A program made the position numbers and the translations under genes. From Chloroflexi bacterium UBA4733 (GTDB lineage Bacteria > Chloroflexota > UBA4733), in the NCBI GenBank assembly GCA_002404055.1, contig DHIZ01000424.1, positions 22,005 to 51,522 of the forward strand: DNA of 29,518 nt. Direction: 5' to 3'. This document shows positions 6,831 to 14,436 of the stretch, in pieces; position 1 is the first letter of the stretch; the number at the start of each line of letters is the position of its first letter. The notes beneath the pieces are model-generated. The model was not told the origin of the DNA. It did no database searches and was given only the letters and a program-made list of their open reading frames with translations.

Positions 6831-8233
6831 TCAATTCTGCCAGGCCGGCCGGCGGCGCGCATCTGGTGGATTCACTCTTCTTCGGCGACCAGTTCGGCAC
6901 CGACGAGTTGCGCGCCATCTTCGATGACCGCGGTCTGCTGCAGTCCTGGTTGGACGCCGAAGCAGCGCTGGCGCGTGCCCAGGCGGCGGTTGGCCTGATC
7001 CCTGCCGCCGCTGCCGTGGCGATCAGCCAGGCGGCGCGGGCGGAGCTCCTGGACTGGCCGGCAATTAAAGCCGGTATCGACCAGACCTTCCACCCCATCG
7101 TGCCGGTCGTGCGCGAACTGAGTCGCATTGCCTCGGAGATCACGCCGGAAGCGGGCGGCTACGTCCACTGGGGCGCCACCACGCAGGACATCATGGATAC
7201 CGGGGTCGTGCTCCAGGTCCGCGCGGCGCTGCTGGCGATGCAGCCGGACGTCACGGCTGTGGAGGCGGCGCTGGCCAGGCTCGCCGGCGAGCACGCCGAA
7301 ACGCTGATGCCCGGCCGCACCCACGGCCAGCACGCCCTGCCCATTACTTTCGGCTTCAAGGTGGCGGTGTGGCTGGCCGAGTGGCGGCGGCACCGCCAGC
7401 GCCTCCAGCAGGCGCAACCGCGTCTCCTGGTCGGCCAGCTCGCCGGCGCGGCGGGAACCCTCGCCGGTTTCGGCGCGCAGGCGCGCGAGCTGCAGCGGCG
7501 CTTCTGTGCTGAGTTGGACCTGGAACTGCCGCCGATCGCCTGGCACACCGCCCGCGACGGTTTCGCCGAACTGGCCTTTCTGCTCGGTCTCTTTACGGCC
7601 ACCCTCGGCAAGATCGGCCGGGAGGTCATCGCCCTGCAGAAGACGGAGGTCGCTGAAGTGGAGGAGCCCTGGAATGCCGGCAAGGTTGGTTCTTCCACCA
7701 TGCCGCACAAACGGAACCCCATGATCTGCGAACTGCTGGTGGCGCTGTCGAAGCTCACCCGCCAGGAGGTAGCCGTCGCCCTGGACGGCATGATCGGCGA
7801 GCACGAGCGGGACATGGGATCCTGGCAGGCGGAGTGGGAGTGGTTGCCACGCCTTTGCCTGCTCAGCGGCGCGGCGCTGCGGCAGGGTCGCCGGGTGCTG
7901 GACGGGCTCGTCGTCTCCCCGGAGCGCATGCGCGCCAACCTGGACCTCACCCACGGCCTCATCCTCTCCGAGGCCGTCATGCTGGCTCTGGCGCAGCGCA
8001 TCGGCCGCCAGGAGGCTCACGATGCCGTCTACCGCGTCGCCATGGCGACGCACGAGGGCGGGCCATCGTTTTCGGCACAACTGGCCGCCGATCCGGCCGT
8101 GGCGGAGCATCTCTCTGCCGACGAGATTGCGTCCTTGCTCGCCCCGGCCAGCTACGTCGGGCACGCCGCCAGCTTTGCCCGCGAGCTCGCCGGCGACAGC
8201 GCCTCACCTGACCGCGCAGAGGGACTGACGTGA
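6827..8233 (+). CDS. Fumarase/aspartase-superfamily lyase, 3-carboxymuconate cycloisomerase-like
   Basis: This is a 468-residue member of the argininosuccinate/adenylosuccinate lyase superfamily. The signature GSSTMPHKRNPMICE, the mobile Ser loop, is near residue 290. Also visible are HWGATTQDIMDTG and GRTHGQHALPITFG (the catalytic His region). The HWGATTQDIMDTGVV wording is closest to the PcaB/CMLE and PurB-like groups. These enzymes make or break a C-N, C-O or C-C bond next to a carboxylate through an aci-carboxylate intermediate. No other beta-ketoadipate genes are nearby, so the pcaB name is not assigned. The gene is coupled to the VOC gene by ATGA and to the SDR gene by TGATG. Confidence 0.9.
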   Translation: MINSARPAGGAHLVDSLFFGDQFGTDELRAIFDDRGLLQSWLDAEAALARAQAAVGLIPAAAAVAISQAARAELLDWPAIKAGIDQTFHPIVPVVRELSRIASEITPEAGGYVHWGATTQDIMDTGVVLQVRAALLAMQPDVTAVEAALARLAGEHAETLMPGRTHGQHALPITFGFKVAVWLAEWRRHRQRLQQAQPRLLVGQLAGAAGTLAGFGAQARELQRRFCAELDLELPPIAWHTARDGFAELAFLLGLFTATLGKIGREVIALQKTEVAEVEEPWNAGKVGSSTMPHKRNPMICELLVALSKLTRQEVAVALDGMIGEHERDMGSWQAEWEWLPRLCLLSGAALRQGRRVLDGLVVSPERMRANLDLTHGLILSEAVMLALAQRIGRQEAHDAVYRVAMATHEGGPSFSAQLAADPAVAEHLSADEIASLLAPASYVGHAASFARELAGDSASPDRAEGLT

Positions 8234-9021
8234 TGGTCACGGCGGACGCCCCCCTCTCCGGCAGAGTCGCCGCAGTGACCGGCGGCGGCAAAGGCATCGG
8301 TTGGGCCATCGCCCTCCGCCTGGCGGCTGACGGCGCCGCCGTCCTGGTCGCCGATATCGACGAACCGGCGGCGACCGCCACGGCGGCCCAGATCATTGCC
8401 GGCAGCGGTCAGGCTATCGCCCTCGCCGCCGACGTTTCCACCATTGAGGGCGCCACGGCTATCACTGCGACCGCCGTCACATCCTTCGGTCGCCTCGACA
8501 TCCTGGTCAACAATGCCGGCGTGATCGTCGTCAAGGATCCGCTGGAACTGACGGTCGCGGAGTGGGATCGCATCTTCGCCGTCAACGTCCGCGGCAGTTT
8601 CCTCTGCGCCCAGGCCGCAGCCCGCCACATGCTCGCGCGCGGCGGCGGTGGGCGCATCGTCAACATCTCCTCAATCGCCGGGCTGCGCAGCGGACCGGTC
8701 ACAGCGGCCTATGGCGCCAGCAAGCACGCCGTCATCGGGCTGACCCAGGCCCTGGCGCAGGCCTGGGGACGCGCGGGCATCACCGTCAATGCGGTCTGCC
8801 CCGGCACGGTTGAAACGCCGCTCTGGGCAGGGATGGATGCCGGCTTTCGCGCCGCCACCGGCCAGAGCGCCCGCGAGGTGCTGGCCGAGCGTGCGGCACG
8901 CTCGGCCCAGGGATGGCTGCAGACGGCGGAGGACGTGGCCGCCGCCGTCGCCTTCCTCTGCCGGGATGAGGCGAGGAGCATCAACGGCGACCGGATCGTG
9001 GTGGCGGGGGAGCCGGTATGA
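8233..9021 (+). CDS. Short-chain dehydrogenase/reductase (classical SDR)
   Basis: This is a 262-residue classical SDR. It has the cofactor motif TGGGKGIGWA near residue 17, VLVADID (acidic residue after beta2, pointing to NAD), NNAG near residue 94, and the catalytic set SSIAGLRSGPVTAAYGASKH containing Ser, Tyr and Lys. The C-terminus INGDRIVVAGEPV is family-typical. The ATG at 8233 overlaps the lyase stop as TGATG; a GTG one codon upstream is possible. It probably interconverts a hydroxyl and a keto group in the same pathway as the preceding lyase. Its own stop overlaps an ATG (ATGA, 9018-9021) that leads only into a short broken frame. Confidence 0.93.
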   Translation: MVTADAPLSGRVAAVTGGGKGIGWAIALRLAADGAAVLVADIDEPAATATAAQIIAGSGQAIALAADVSTIEGATAITATAVTSFGRLDILVNNAGVIVVKDPLELTVAEWDRIFAVNVRGSFLCAQAAARHMLARGGGGRIVNISSIAGLRSGPVTAAYGASKHAVIGLTQALAQAWGRAGITVNAVCPGTVETPLWAGMDAGFRAATGQSAREVLAERAARSAQGWLQTAEDVAAAVAFLCRDEARSINGDRIVVAGEPV

Positions 9022-9040
9022 GCATGCGCAACGGCGCACG

Positions 9041-9880
9041 GTGGGGCGCGACACGCCCATCTCCGAAACGGCGTTCCTGGGCTGCGCCGCCGGCCTGGCC
9101 ATGGCCGGCTACCGGCCCGTCGTCGAGCTCATGTTCGTGGATTTCGCGCTGGTAGCGATGGACCAGATTGTCAACCAGATTGCCAAGCTGCGCTACCTCA
9201 GTGGCGGTCAGGTGCGACTGCCGCTGGTGATCCGGACGCAGCAGGGCAGCGCGAAGGGTACCGGGCCCCAGCATGCCCAATGCCTGGAGGCGTTCTTCTG
9301 CCACGTGCCGGGACTGCGCGTGGTGGCGCCCTCCGGAGCGGCCGACGCCAAAGGATTGCTGACGGCGGCGATCGGCAGCGATGACCCGGTGATCGTGCTG
9401 GAACACAAAGCGCTGTACTTCAGCAGGGAGTCGGTGCCCGACGGTGAGCACGTCGTGCCGCTGGGGCGAGCGGTAGTACGGCGGCAAGGCCGCGACGCCA
9501 CCGTGGTCGCCATCTCCCGGCTGGTCGGCCTGGCGCTCTCGGCGGCAGAGCGCCTCTCCGCTCAGTACGGCCTTGAGGCCGAGGTGATCGATCCGCGCAC
9601 GCTGGCGCCGCTGGACCTGGAAGTGATCGTTACCTCGGTGAAGAAGACGGGCCGGCTACTGGTGGCGCATGAAGCATGGGGGCCGCTCGGGCTGGGGGCG
9701 GAGATCGGGATGTGCGTGCAGGAGGCAGCCTTCGACTACCTGGATGCGCCGGTGGCGCGCCTGGCGGCTGCCCACGTGACCAAGCCGTTCGCGGCGACGC
9801 TGGAAGCGGCTGCACTGCCGAGTGAAGCCGCTGTGGTGTCCGCGGTCCTGGCCCTCTGTGGCCGAGCGGGTGCGACGTGA
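9041..9880 (+). pseudogene. N-terminally deleted E1-beta subunit (2-oxoacid dehydrogenase/acetoin dehydrogenase type)
   Basis: From about 9041 the frame matches the beta subunit of thiamine-diphosphate E1 enzymes: RDTPISETAFLGCAAGLAMA, VELMFVDFALVAMDQIVNQ, HAQCLEAFFCHVPGLRVV, VIDPRTLAPLD and KKTGRLLVAHEA, with a normal C-terminus. The first 50-60 residues are absent. These normally carry the alpha-type start, the LGEDV/GEE motif with the glutamate that activates thiamine diphosphate, and the GGxFxxT segment. No E1-alpha gene is present. A deletion appears to have joined the SDR end (ATGA at 9018, reading MSMRNGA in another frame) to codon ~60 of E1-beta. A GTG at 9041 could start a short product, but it would lack the activating glutamate, so the remnant is probably inactive. 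Confidence 0.8.
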
Positions 9881-9920
9881 GTCTGGGTCGCGCTGTCGGT
9901 GATGGAGGAGGTTTGGAACG

Positions 9921-9974
9921 ATGAGCAACTGGATCGACACTGGCTACCGCCGCATGCACCTCGATCATTCGCCG
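9921..9974 (+). pseudogene. N-terminal stub, possibly a hypothetical glycosyl hydrolase
   Basis: A good ribosome site (AGGAGG at 9906-9911) stands 9 bases before an ATG that encodes MSNWIDTGYRRMHLDHSP, after which the frame becomes non-protein-like and runs into the antisense of the ThuA gene. The WIDTGYRRMHLD opening resembles the start of uncharacterised glycosidase-like proteins often found beside ThuA domains, but I am relying on a short memory match. The well-formed start with no gene behind it points to a deletion whose right edge lies between about 9975 and the ThuA stop at 10003. Confidence 0.4.
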
Positions 9975-10002
9975 ACGCTAGCAGCTTGTCGGAGAGCGCG
10001 AT

Positions 10003-10734
10003 TCAAGGTGTCAGCGGCGGTGAGAGGCCCGGTGTGGGTTGGTCGGCGACCCAGGCAAGACCCTGCGCGAGAAGGCGACGGTAACTGGGGTTCTGCAGTG
10101 CCTGAGTGTCATGTCCAAGAGCGTTGTAATGGACCCGCCCTCGGCCGTAGGTTTTGACATAGAGTAGCGGATGTCCCTCGGCCGAGGCCAGAACATGCAC
10201 ATCCGGCGAGAGGGGCCCGTCCCCGAGCGCGCGTAGCTCGCTGTTCGAGCGACCCGTGGTCACGCCTGCTGCCAGCGCCGCGAACTCGGCAACCTTGCCA
10301 CCCAGCTCATACAGCTCATCCTCCACAGTAAAGTCGTTGATGCCGAGGGTGATGGGGTGCTCGCGATCATCAATGCTCACCATGAACTGCTTGAAAGGGT
10401 CGTGTCGCACGAAGCGACTGCCCAGCATGGTGAGATAGGGGGCGCTGTTCCAGAATGTCGCCGCGCCGCCGTGCAGGCTGAGGAAACCCGCTCCGCCTGC
10501 AATGGCGTCGAGCAGCGCCTGCACCTGATCCGAGTTGGGCTGGACGAACGTGCTCCAGTTCGCAATGACGCGATACTGCGCCAGTTCCGCTGGGTTCAGC
10601 ACCGCCAGGTCGTCCGTGATACGCACGTCCGCCTTCGCTTCGCCGGCCAGGATACCGGCTAGCTCCGCGTAATGAAACGGTTTGTTGTGGTACTCCGCGC
10701 CCCCCATGAGCAGGAGAACTCGCACGCTTGCCAT
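10003..10734 (-). CDS. ThuA-like domain protein
   Basis: This 243-residue protein belongs to the ThuA-like family (class I glutamine-amidotransferase-like fold). Landmarks are VLLLMGGAEYHNKPFHYAEL at the first strand, ITDDLAVLNP, FLSLHGGAATFW in the nucleophile-elbow position (with Gly/Ala instead of the amidotransferase Cys), HPITLGINDFTVEDELYEL, and the closing GRGRVHYNALGHDTQALQNP. It is cytoplasmic. ThuA in rhizobia is a 3-ketotrehalose-related isomerase, and the family often sits with Gfo/Idh/MocA dehydrogenases in keto-sugar metabolism. The ATG at 10734 is chosen for GAGGAG 8 bases upstream rather than a TTG two codons earlier. It lies downstream of the MDR gene, probably in the same transcript. 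Confidence 0.88.
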   Translation of the reverse strand: MASVRVLLLMGGAEYHNKPFHYAELAGILAGEAKADVRITDDLAVLNPAELAQYRVIANWSTFVQPNSDQVQALLDAIAGGAGFLSLHGGAATFWNSAPYLTMLGSRFVRHDPFKQFMVSIDDREHPITLGINDFTVEDELYELGGKVAEFAALAAGVTTGRSNSELRALGDGPLSPDVHVLASAEGHPLLYVKTYGRGRVHYNALGHDTQALQNPSYRRLLAQGLAWVADQPTPGLSPPLTP

Positions 10735-10860
10735 GGTCAAACTCCTCTTCGCATCGCGATTGTTTTCGTCTTCCCACCGATCTCACCACGCCAGACCGGC
10801 GGCGCCGAAGCCATAGGCAGGGGCGGGCCGAACGGCCAGGCCGACCTCAAGCGCGCCACA

Positions 10861-11835
10861 TCATGCCTGGGGATCGAAGCAAACCTTGACGACCTGCTTG
10901 TCAAGGAGCAGTTGTATCCCCTTCGGATACTCTTCGAGAGGGAGCCGAGCGCCAATGAAGCGGTCTACCTTCACCTGTCCGGTCGTCAGCAAGTGCCGCG
11001 CGTAGTAGGCGCCCTTCTCGGGGCGCGGGCCGCATGGCTCAATCTTCAGATCCTTCAGCCAGGCATCCATGCTGAAGCGGATGTCACCGTGAGGGACGCC
11101 GAAAATGACAAGGTGGTGTCTCGTGACCTGCATCAGCGCGTTCACCGAATCAGCCACCCCGATGCAGTCGATTGCGACATCCAGTTGCCGCGCGCGGGGC
11201 AGCAGTTCCTGCCACTCCGGCGAATTTGGCCCCATCACCTGGTCCGCGCCTAGTTCGCGTGCCAGTTGGAGCCGGTCCGGCGCGATGTCGAACGCCACGA
11301 CCTCGTCCGCCCCGCGCGCCTTCAGCGCCTGCACGGCGAGGAGACCGGCCGGCCCCAGTCCGGACACGCCGACGCGCTTGCCTACCACCTCGCCTACCTT
11401 GAACAGTGCTGCCGTGAGGCACGTAAAGATCTCCGTCAAGGCAGCCTGCTCAAAGGGAAAGTCCTTCGGATACGGGACGAAGCTCCGCTCGTGGCCGACG
11501 AAGTACTGCGCGTAGCCGCCGTTCGGCCCTTGACGCCCCAAACCCGGAGGCGTCCCCCACAGAGCAACGTGGTCGCCCTCCTTGAGCCGGGTCACTCTTT
11601 TGCCGGCGTTGACGACGACTCCCGCCAGCTCATGGCCGGTCGCTCCAGGAGCGAGCGGGTACTGCGGGTGCCCTGGCCGCTCGAAGATGTCGACACCCCG
11701 CCAGACCGTGAGATCCCACTGCGTGCATGTATTGCAGGCTTTGACCTGGACGAGTACCTCGTCGTCGTTATGCTCGGGGACCGGTACGTCAATAACCTGG
11801 AACTGACCGGGACCAGTGAACTGAAGCGCCTTCAC
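10861..11835 (-). CDS. Zinc-type medium-chain dehydrogenase (alcohol/polyol dehydrogenase-like)
   Basis: This is a 324-residue MDR enzyme. The N-terminal GroES-like domain carries candidate zinc ligands in ACNTCTQWDL (Cys34/Cys37) and GATGHELAGVV (His68-Glu69). A nucleotide-binding domain follows (GVSGLGPAGLLAVQALKA, then VVAFDIAPDR with Asp after beta2, favouring NAD). The four-cysteine structural-zinc lobe is not evident and a short GTPPGLGRQGPNGG loop takes its place. The start is GTG with a GGGAAG ribosome site about 10 bases upstream. It is divergent from the GntR regulator and shares the operator at 11921-11948, whose centre supplies its -35 box. It likely oxidises a secondary alcohol of the GntR-controlled pathway. 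Confidence 0.9.
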   Translation of the reverse strand: MKALQFTGPGQFQVIDVPVPEHNDDEVLVQVKACNTCTQWDLTVWRGVDIFERPGHPQYPLAPGATGHELAGVVVNAGKRVTRLKEGDHVALWGTPPGLGRQGPNGGYAQYFVGHERSFVPYPKDFPFEQAALTEIFTCLTAALFKVGEVVGKRVGVSGLGPAGLLAVQALKARGADEVVAFDIAPDRLQLARELGADQVMGPNSPEWQELLPRARQLDVAIDCIGVADSVNALMQVTRHHLVIFGVPHGDIRFSMDAWLKDLKIEPCGPRPEKGAYYARHLLTTGQVKVDRFIGARLPLEEYPKGIQLLLDKQVVKVCFDPQA

Positions 11836-11895
11836 GAACGAGCTTCCCTTTCTTCCTCTTTCGGAAGAAATGACCCTGAAGCGGGCGACCCATGC

Positions 11896-11924
11896 TTGAC
11901 AAGCAACACTGTACCCTGTAAGCT
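11896..11924 (+). promoter_or_regulatory. Promoter toward the GntR gene
   Basis: TTGACA (11896-11901) is followed after 17 bases by TAAGCT (11919-11924). The -10 box overlaps the left arm of the palindrome at 11921-11948, so binding there would block the promoter, consistent with autorepression of the regulator. Confidence 0.5.
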
Positions 11925-11936
11925 ACCATCTGTCAA
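11908..11936 (-). promoter_or_regulatory. Promoter toward the MDR dehydrogenase, -35 inside the operator
   Basis: On the minus strand TTGACA (11936-11931) lies at the centre of the palindrome, and TACAGT (11913-11908) follows after 17 bases. The same TTGACA-17-TACAnT layout, with -35 inside the same palindrome, recurs at 24198-24226 and 24440-24468. Confidence 0.65.
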
Positions 11937-11948
11937 CAGATGGTAGCT
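11921..11948. promoter_or_regulatory. Perfect 13-bp palindrome, predicted GntR-FCD operator (site 1)
   Basis: AGCTACCATCTGT (11921-11933) and ACAGATGGTAGCT (11936-11948) are perfect inverted repeats separated by CA. Such length is far beyond chance in this sequence. It lies between the divergent GntR and MDR genes, which is the usual place for an autoregulated FCD-family operator. The inner arms recur at 24214-24235 and 24431-24452. Confidence 0.8.
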
Positions 11949-12069
11949 ATAAGGCAGGCAGTTCGGTGGCGTACAGGCGTGTACCATTGCGCCACGCAGC
12001 CGGCGCACGTTGATGCAGCGGGCCTCGGGGGGCGAGGCAACAGCGATCTGGAATGGAGAGAATTGCCCG

Positions 12070-12792
12070 ATGGCGACGAGCGCTCTCTTTAAGCAGGCTC
12101 CCGAGTTCCGACCGCTGCGTCACGACGCCTATGATGCGCTGTACGAGGCCATCTTGCTGGGCAGCCTTCCACCCGGCGAGCGTCTGGTGGAAGCCGAGAT
12201 TGCCCGCCAGATGGGCATCAGCCGCGGCCCGCTGCGCGAGGCAATTCGGCAACTCGAACAGGACGGCCTGGTGGAATACCGGCCGCGGCGGGGGGCGGTG
12301 GTGGCGGCATTGACGCGGGAGCGGGTGCTTGACGCCTATTCCACCCGTATCGAACTGGAAGGCTTCGCGGCCCGCCTGGCCGCCCCGCGCATCAGCACGG
12401 TCGAGTTGGAGCGTCTGGAAGCGTTGTGCGAGGCGATGCAGCGCTCTGCCCGGCAGGGTGACGCTGCCGGCTTACTGCAGACCGACGTCAAGTTTCATCA
12501 GGCGATCTGCGAGATCTCCGGCAATCGCGTCCTCCTCCGGCTCTGGACGAGTCTCGGGCCGCACGCCTGGACGCTGTTCAGTGGCGCGCAACAGCGGGGC
12601 TATGACCTGGCGGCGCTGGCCGAGCGGCATCACCGCATCGTAGCAGCGCTGCGGTCCGGCGACGCCGCGCGCGCCGAGCAGGTCGCCCGAGCCCATACGC
12701 AAGAGATCATGCTGAACGTCGTCGACCACCTGTATCCGGTAACGACAGCACCGGCAGGGAGAGATACCGTTGTTCCGGCGCCGGCCAGGTAG
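12070..12792 (+). CDS. GntR-family regulator, FCD (FadR-like) subfamily
   Basis: This is a 240-residue regulator. The N-terminal winged helix-turn-helix spans residues ~18-75 (LYEAILLGSLPPGERLVEAE, IARQMGISRGPLREAIRQLE, DGLVEYRPRRGAVV). The C-terminal all-helical FCD ligand domain shows the metal/ligand set D-x3-H (DVKFHQAI) plus His in AERHHRIVAAL and RAHTQEI, so it likely senses a carboxylate. The ATG at 12070 is chosen for GGAGAG 9 bases upstream; a TTG/ATG pair 60 bases earlier lacks one. It heads an operon with an SDR and a cyclase. It is predicted to bind the palindrome at 11921-11948 and its two relatives near 24.2-24.45 kb. Confidence 0.95.
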   Translation: MATSALFKQAPEFRPLRHDAYDALYEAILLGSLPPGERLVEAEIARQMGISRGPLREAIRQLEQDGLVEYRPRRGAVVAALTRERVLDAYSTRIELEGFAARLAAPRISTVELERLEALCEAMQRSARQGDAAGLLQTDVKFHQAICEISGNRVLLRLWTSLGPHAWTLFSGAQQRGYDLAALAERHHRIVAALRSGDAARAEQVARAHTQEIMLNVVDHLYPVTTAPAGRDTVVPAPAR

Positions 12793-12816
12793 CCGGTCGG
12801 AGGGAAGGAAGAGCAG

Positions 12817-13569
12817 ATGGCGGATTTCAGCGGGCAGGTCGCCCTCGTCACGGGGGCGGGACGCGGCATCGGCCGGGCCGTGGCGCTGCAACTGGCCCGT
12901 TCCGGCGCCGACGTCGCGGTTTGCGATGTCCAGCCCCAGGGCGAGCGGGTAGCGCAGGAGGTGCGCGCACTGGGTCGGCGTGCGCTCTGGGTGCTGGCGG
13001 ACGTGTCAAGGGCGGACCAGGTCGAGCAGATGGTGGAGCGCGTCAGCGCGGAGCTTGGCGTGCCCCAACTGCTGGTGAACAATGCCGGCATCGAGACCAT
13101 CGTCCCCATGCTGGAACTCACTGAGCAACAGTTCGACGAGGTGCTGGCGGTGAACCTGAAAGGCGAATGGCTTGTCGCCCGGGCGGTGGTCCGGCGCCTG
13201 GTCGAGCGCCAGGTTGGCGGCGCCATCGTCAACATCGGGTCTATCCAGGCCGGCATGGCCCTGCCTGGCCGCACCCACTACGCGCCCTCCAAACGCGGCG
13301 TGGAAGCGCTCACCCGCAACATGGCGGTCGAGCTGGCGGCCCAGCACATCCGCGTGAACTGCGTCAATCCGGGCCTCATTGCCACCGACATGACGCGCTG
13401 GGTCATGGACGATCCGCAGGTCTTGCCGATAGTGCTGGACAAGATCGCCATGCACCGCGCCGGTCAGCCGGAGGAAATCGCCACCGTGGTGGAGTTCCTC
13501 TTGTCTGACGGCGCCGGGTACCTGACGGGCCAGTGCATCTATGTCGACGGCGGCTGGGTCATTCAGTAG
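12817..13569 (+). CDS. Short-chain dehydrogenase/reductase (classical SDR)
   Basis: This is a 250-residue classical SDR: TGAGRGIGRAVA cofactor motif near residue 13, VCDVQP after beta2 (Asp, NAD-type), NNAGIET near residue 88, GSIQAGMALPGRTHYAPSKR with catalytic Ser/Tyr/Lys, and the end YLTGQCIYVDGGWVIQ. It sits 24 bases after the GntR gene with a purine-rich GGAAGGAAGAG ribosome site, so the two are co-transcribed. Its partner downstream is a cyclase-family hydrolase. The pair suits oxidation of an aldose or polyol to a lactone or ketone followed by hydrolysis, under GntR control. Confidence 0.94.
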   Translation: MADFSGQVALVTGAGRGIGRAVALQLARSGADVAVCDVQPQGERVAQEVRALGRRALWVLADVSRADQVEQMVERVSAELGVPQLLVNNAGIETIVPMLELTEQQFDEVLAVNLKGEWLVARAVVRRLVERQVGGAIVNIGSIQAGMALPGRTHYAPSKRGVEALTRNMAVELAAQHIRVNCVNPGLIATDMTRWVMDDPQVLPIVLDKIAMHRAGQPEEIATVVEFLLSDGAGYLTGQCIYVDGGWVIQ

Positions 13570-13611
13570 GTAAAGCCAGGGCGAACGCATTCAGCACGGG
13601 GAGGATTGACA

Positions 13612-14343
13612 ATGATAATGGGGAAGCGACGGCTCATCGACCTGAGTATGCCGGTCCACAACAACATGGTGACATTTCCCCGCATCGTGCGGCCGGCGCT
13701 GCTCATGTATGAGACCTGGGAAGAGTTTGCCGAACACATCGGCGCGGCAAAGTACGGTGTCACCTCCCTCACGGCCAGCTACATGGTGGTGCTCAGCGAT
13801 CACGTCGGCACCCACATCGACGCGCTGAAACACCTCCGCCACGCCGACCTCGGCCCAGAAACCATTCCGATCGAGGACTGCTATGGCGATGGCGTGGTGC
13901 TGGACTTTCGGCACAAGCAGCGCGGCGCGGGGATTACGGCGGCGGATGTGCAGGCGGCGCTCGCCGGCCTGCACTACACGCTCAAGCCGCACGACATCGT
14001 CCTGATCATGACGGGCGCCGGCAGCTACCAGCACGAGGAACGCTATCTCACCGACCACTGCGGCATGACGGCCGAGGCCACCCTCTGGCTGATCGGGCAA
14101 GGGATTCGCGTCATGGGCATTGACGCGGTCACCTTTGACCCGCCGGTCTGGGCCATGTTTGAGCGCCAGCAGTTCTGGGAAGCGCATCGCGTCATGAACG
14201 ATCACGAGTATTACCACCTGGAGAATCTGACCAACCTGGACCAACTCGCCCCCTTCTTCGGCTTCAAAGTGGCGGCCTTTCCAGTGAAGTGGACCGGCAC
14301 GACCGCCGCACCGGTGCGCGCCGTGGCGATCTTCGAGGATTGA
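13612..14343 (+). CDS. Cyclase-family (kynurenine-formamidase-like) hydrolase
   Basis: This is a 243-residue protein of the putative cyclase family. The metal-binding signature HVGTHIDALKH is at residues 64-74 (His64, His68, Asp70 and His74). It opens with RRLIDLSMPVHNNMVTFP, the usual first strand. A downstream ligand region reads GSYQHEERYLTDHCGMTAEA, and GIDAVTFDPPVWA is typical of the fold. Members hydrolyse amides, lactones or formamides. The ATG at 13612 is chosen because GGGGAGG lies 8 bases upstream; an ATG two codons later is possible. It is the last gene of the GntR-SDR-cyclase operon, 42 bases after the SDR. An open-ring sugar acid is a likely product, but this is inference. Confidence 0.9.
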   Translation: MIMGKRRLIDLSMPVHNNMVTFPRIVRPALLMYETWEEFAEHIGAAKYGVTSLTASYMVVLSDHVGTHIDALKHLRHADLGPETIPIEDCYGDGVVLDFRHKQRGAGITAADVQAALAGLHYTLKPHDIVLIMTGAGSYQHEERYLTDHCGMTAEATLWLIGQGIRVMGIDAVTFDPPVWAMFERQQFWEAHRVMNDHEYYHLENLTNLDQLAPFFGFKVAAFPVKWTGTTAAPVRAVAIFED

Positions 14344-14398
14344 TCCCCGGTCGTCAGGTTTGGCGCCACCGGTACCTTGGAACGCCCCTATGCAGATG

Positions 14399-14436
14399 TT
14401 GACACATCACCGCCAGTTATGCTAAAATACGCATAA
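14399..14436 (+). promoter_or_regulatory. Leaderless promoter and autoregulatory palindrome of the toxin-antitoxin operon
   Basis: TTGACA (14399-14404) and TAAAAT (14423-14428) are 18 bases apart, and the ATG begins 7 bases after the -10 box, the same geometry as the LacI promoter. A perfect inverted repeat, TTATGC (14417-14422) and GCATAA (14431-14436), flanks the -10 box and reaches into the start codon. It is the probable operator of the antitoxin. Confidence 0.72.

Noticed and set aside
6872..8164. Minus-strand frame opposite the lyase
   Set aside because: It is an antisense shadow with skewed Arg/Gln/His composition; the lyase signature is on the plus strand.
6827..8233. Naming the lyase pcaB or purB
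   Set aside because: Motifs fit the superfamily, but no protocatechuate or purine genes are nearby, and sequence alone cannot choose a substrate.
12010..12069. Earlier TTG/ATG start for the GntR gene
   Set aside because: The extension has no ribosome site and no family similarity, whereas the ATG at 12070 has GGAGAG at good spacing.
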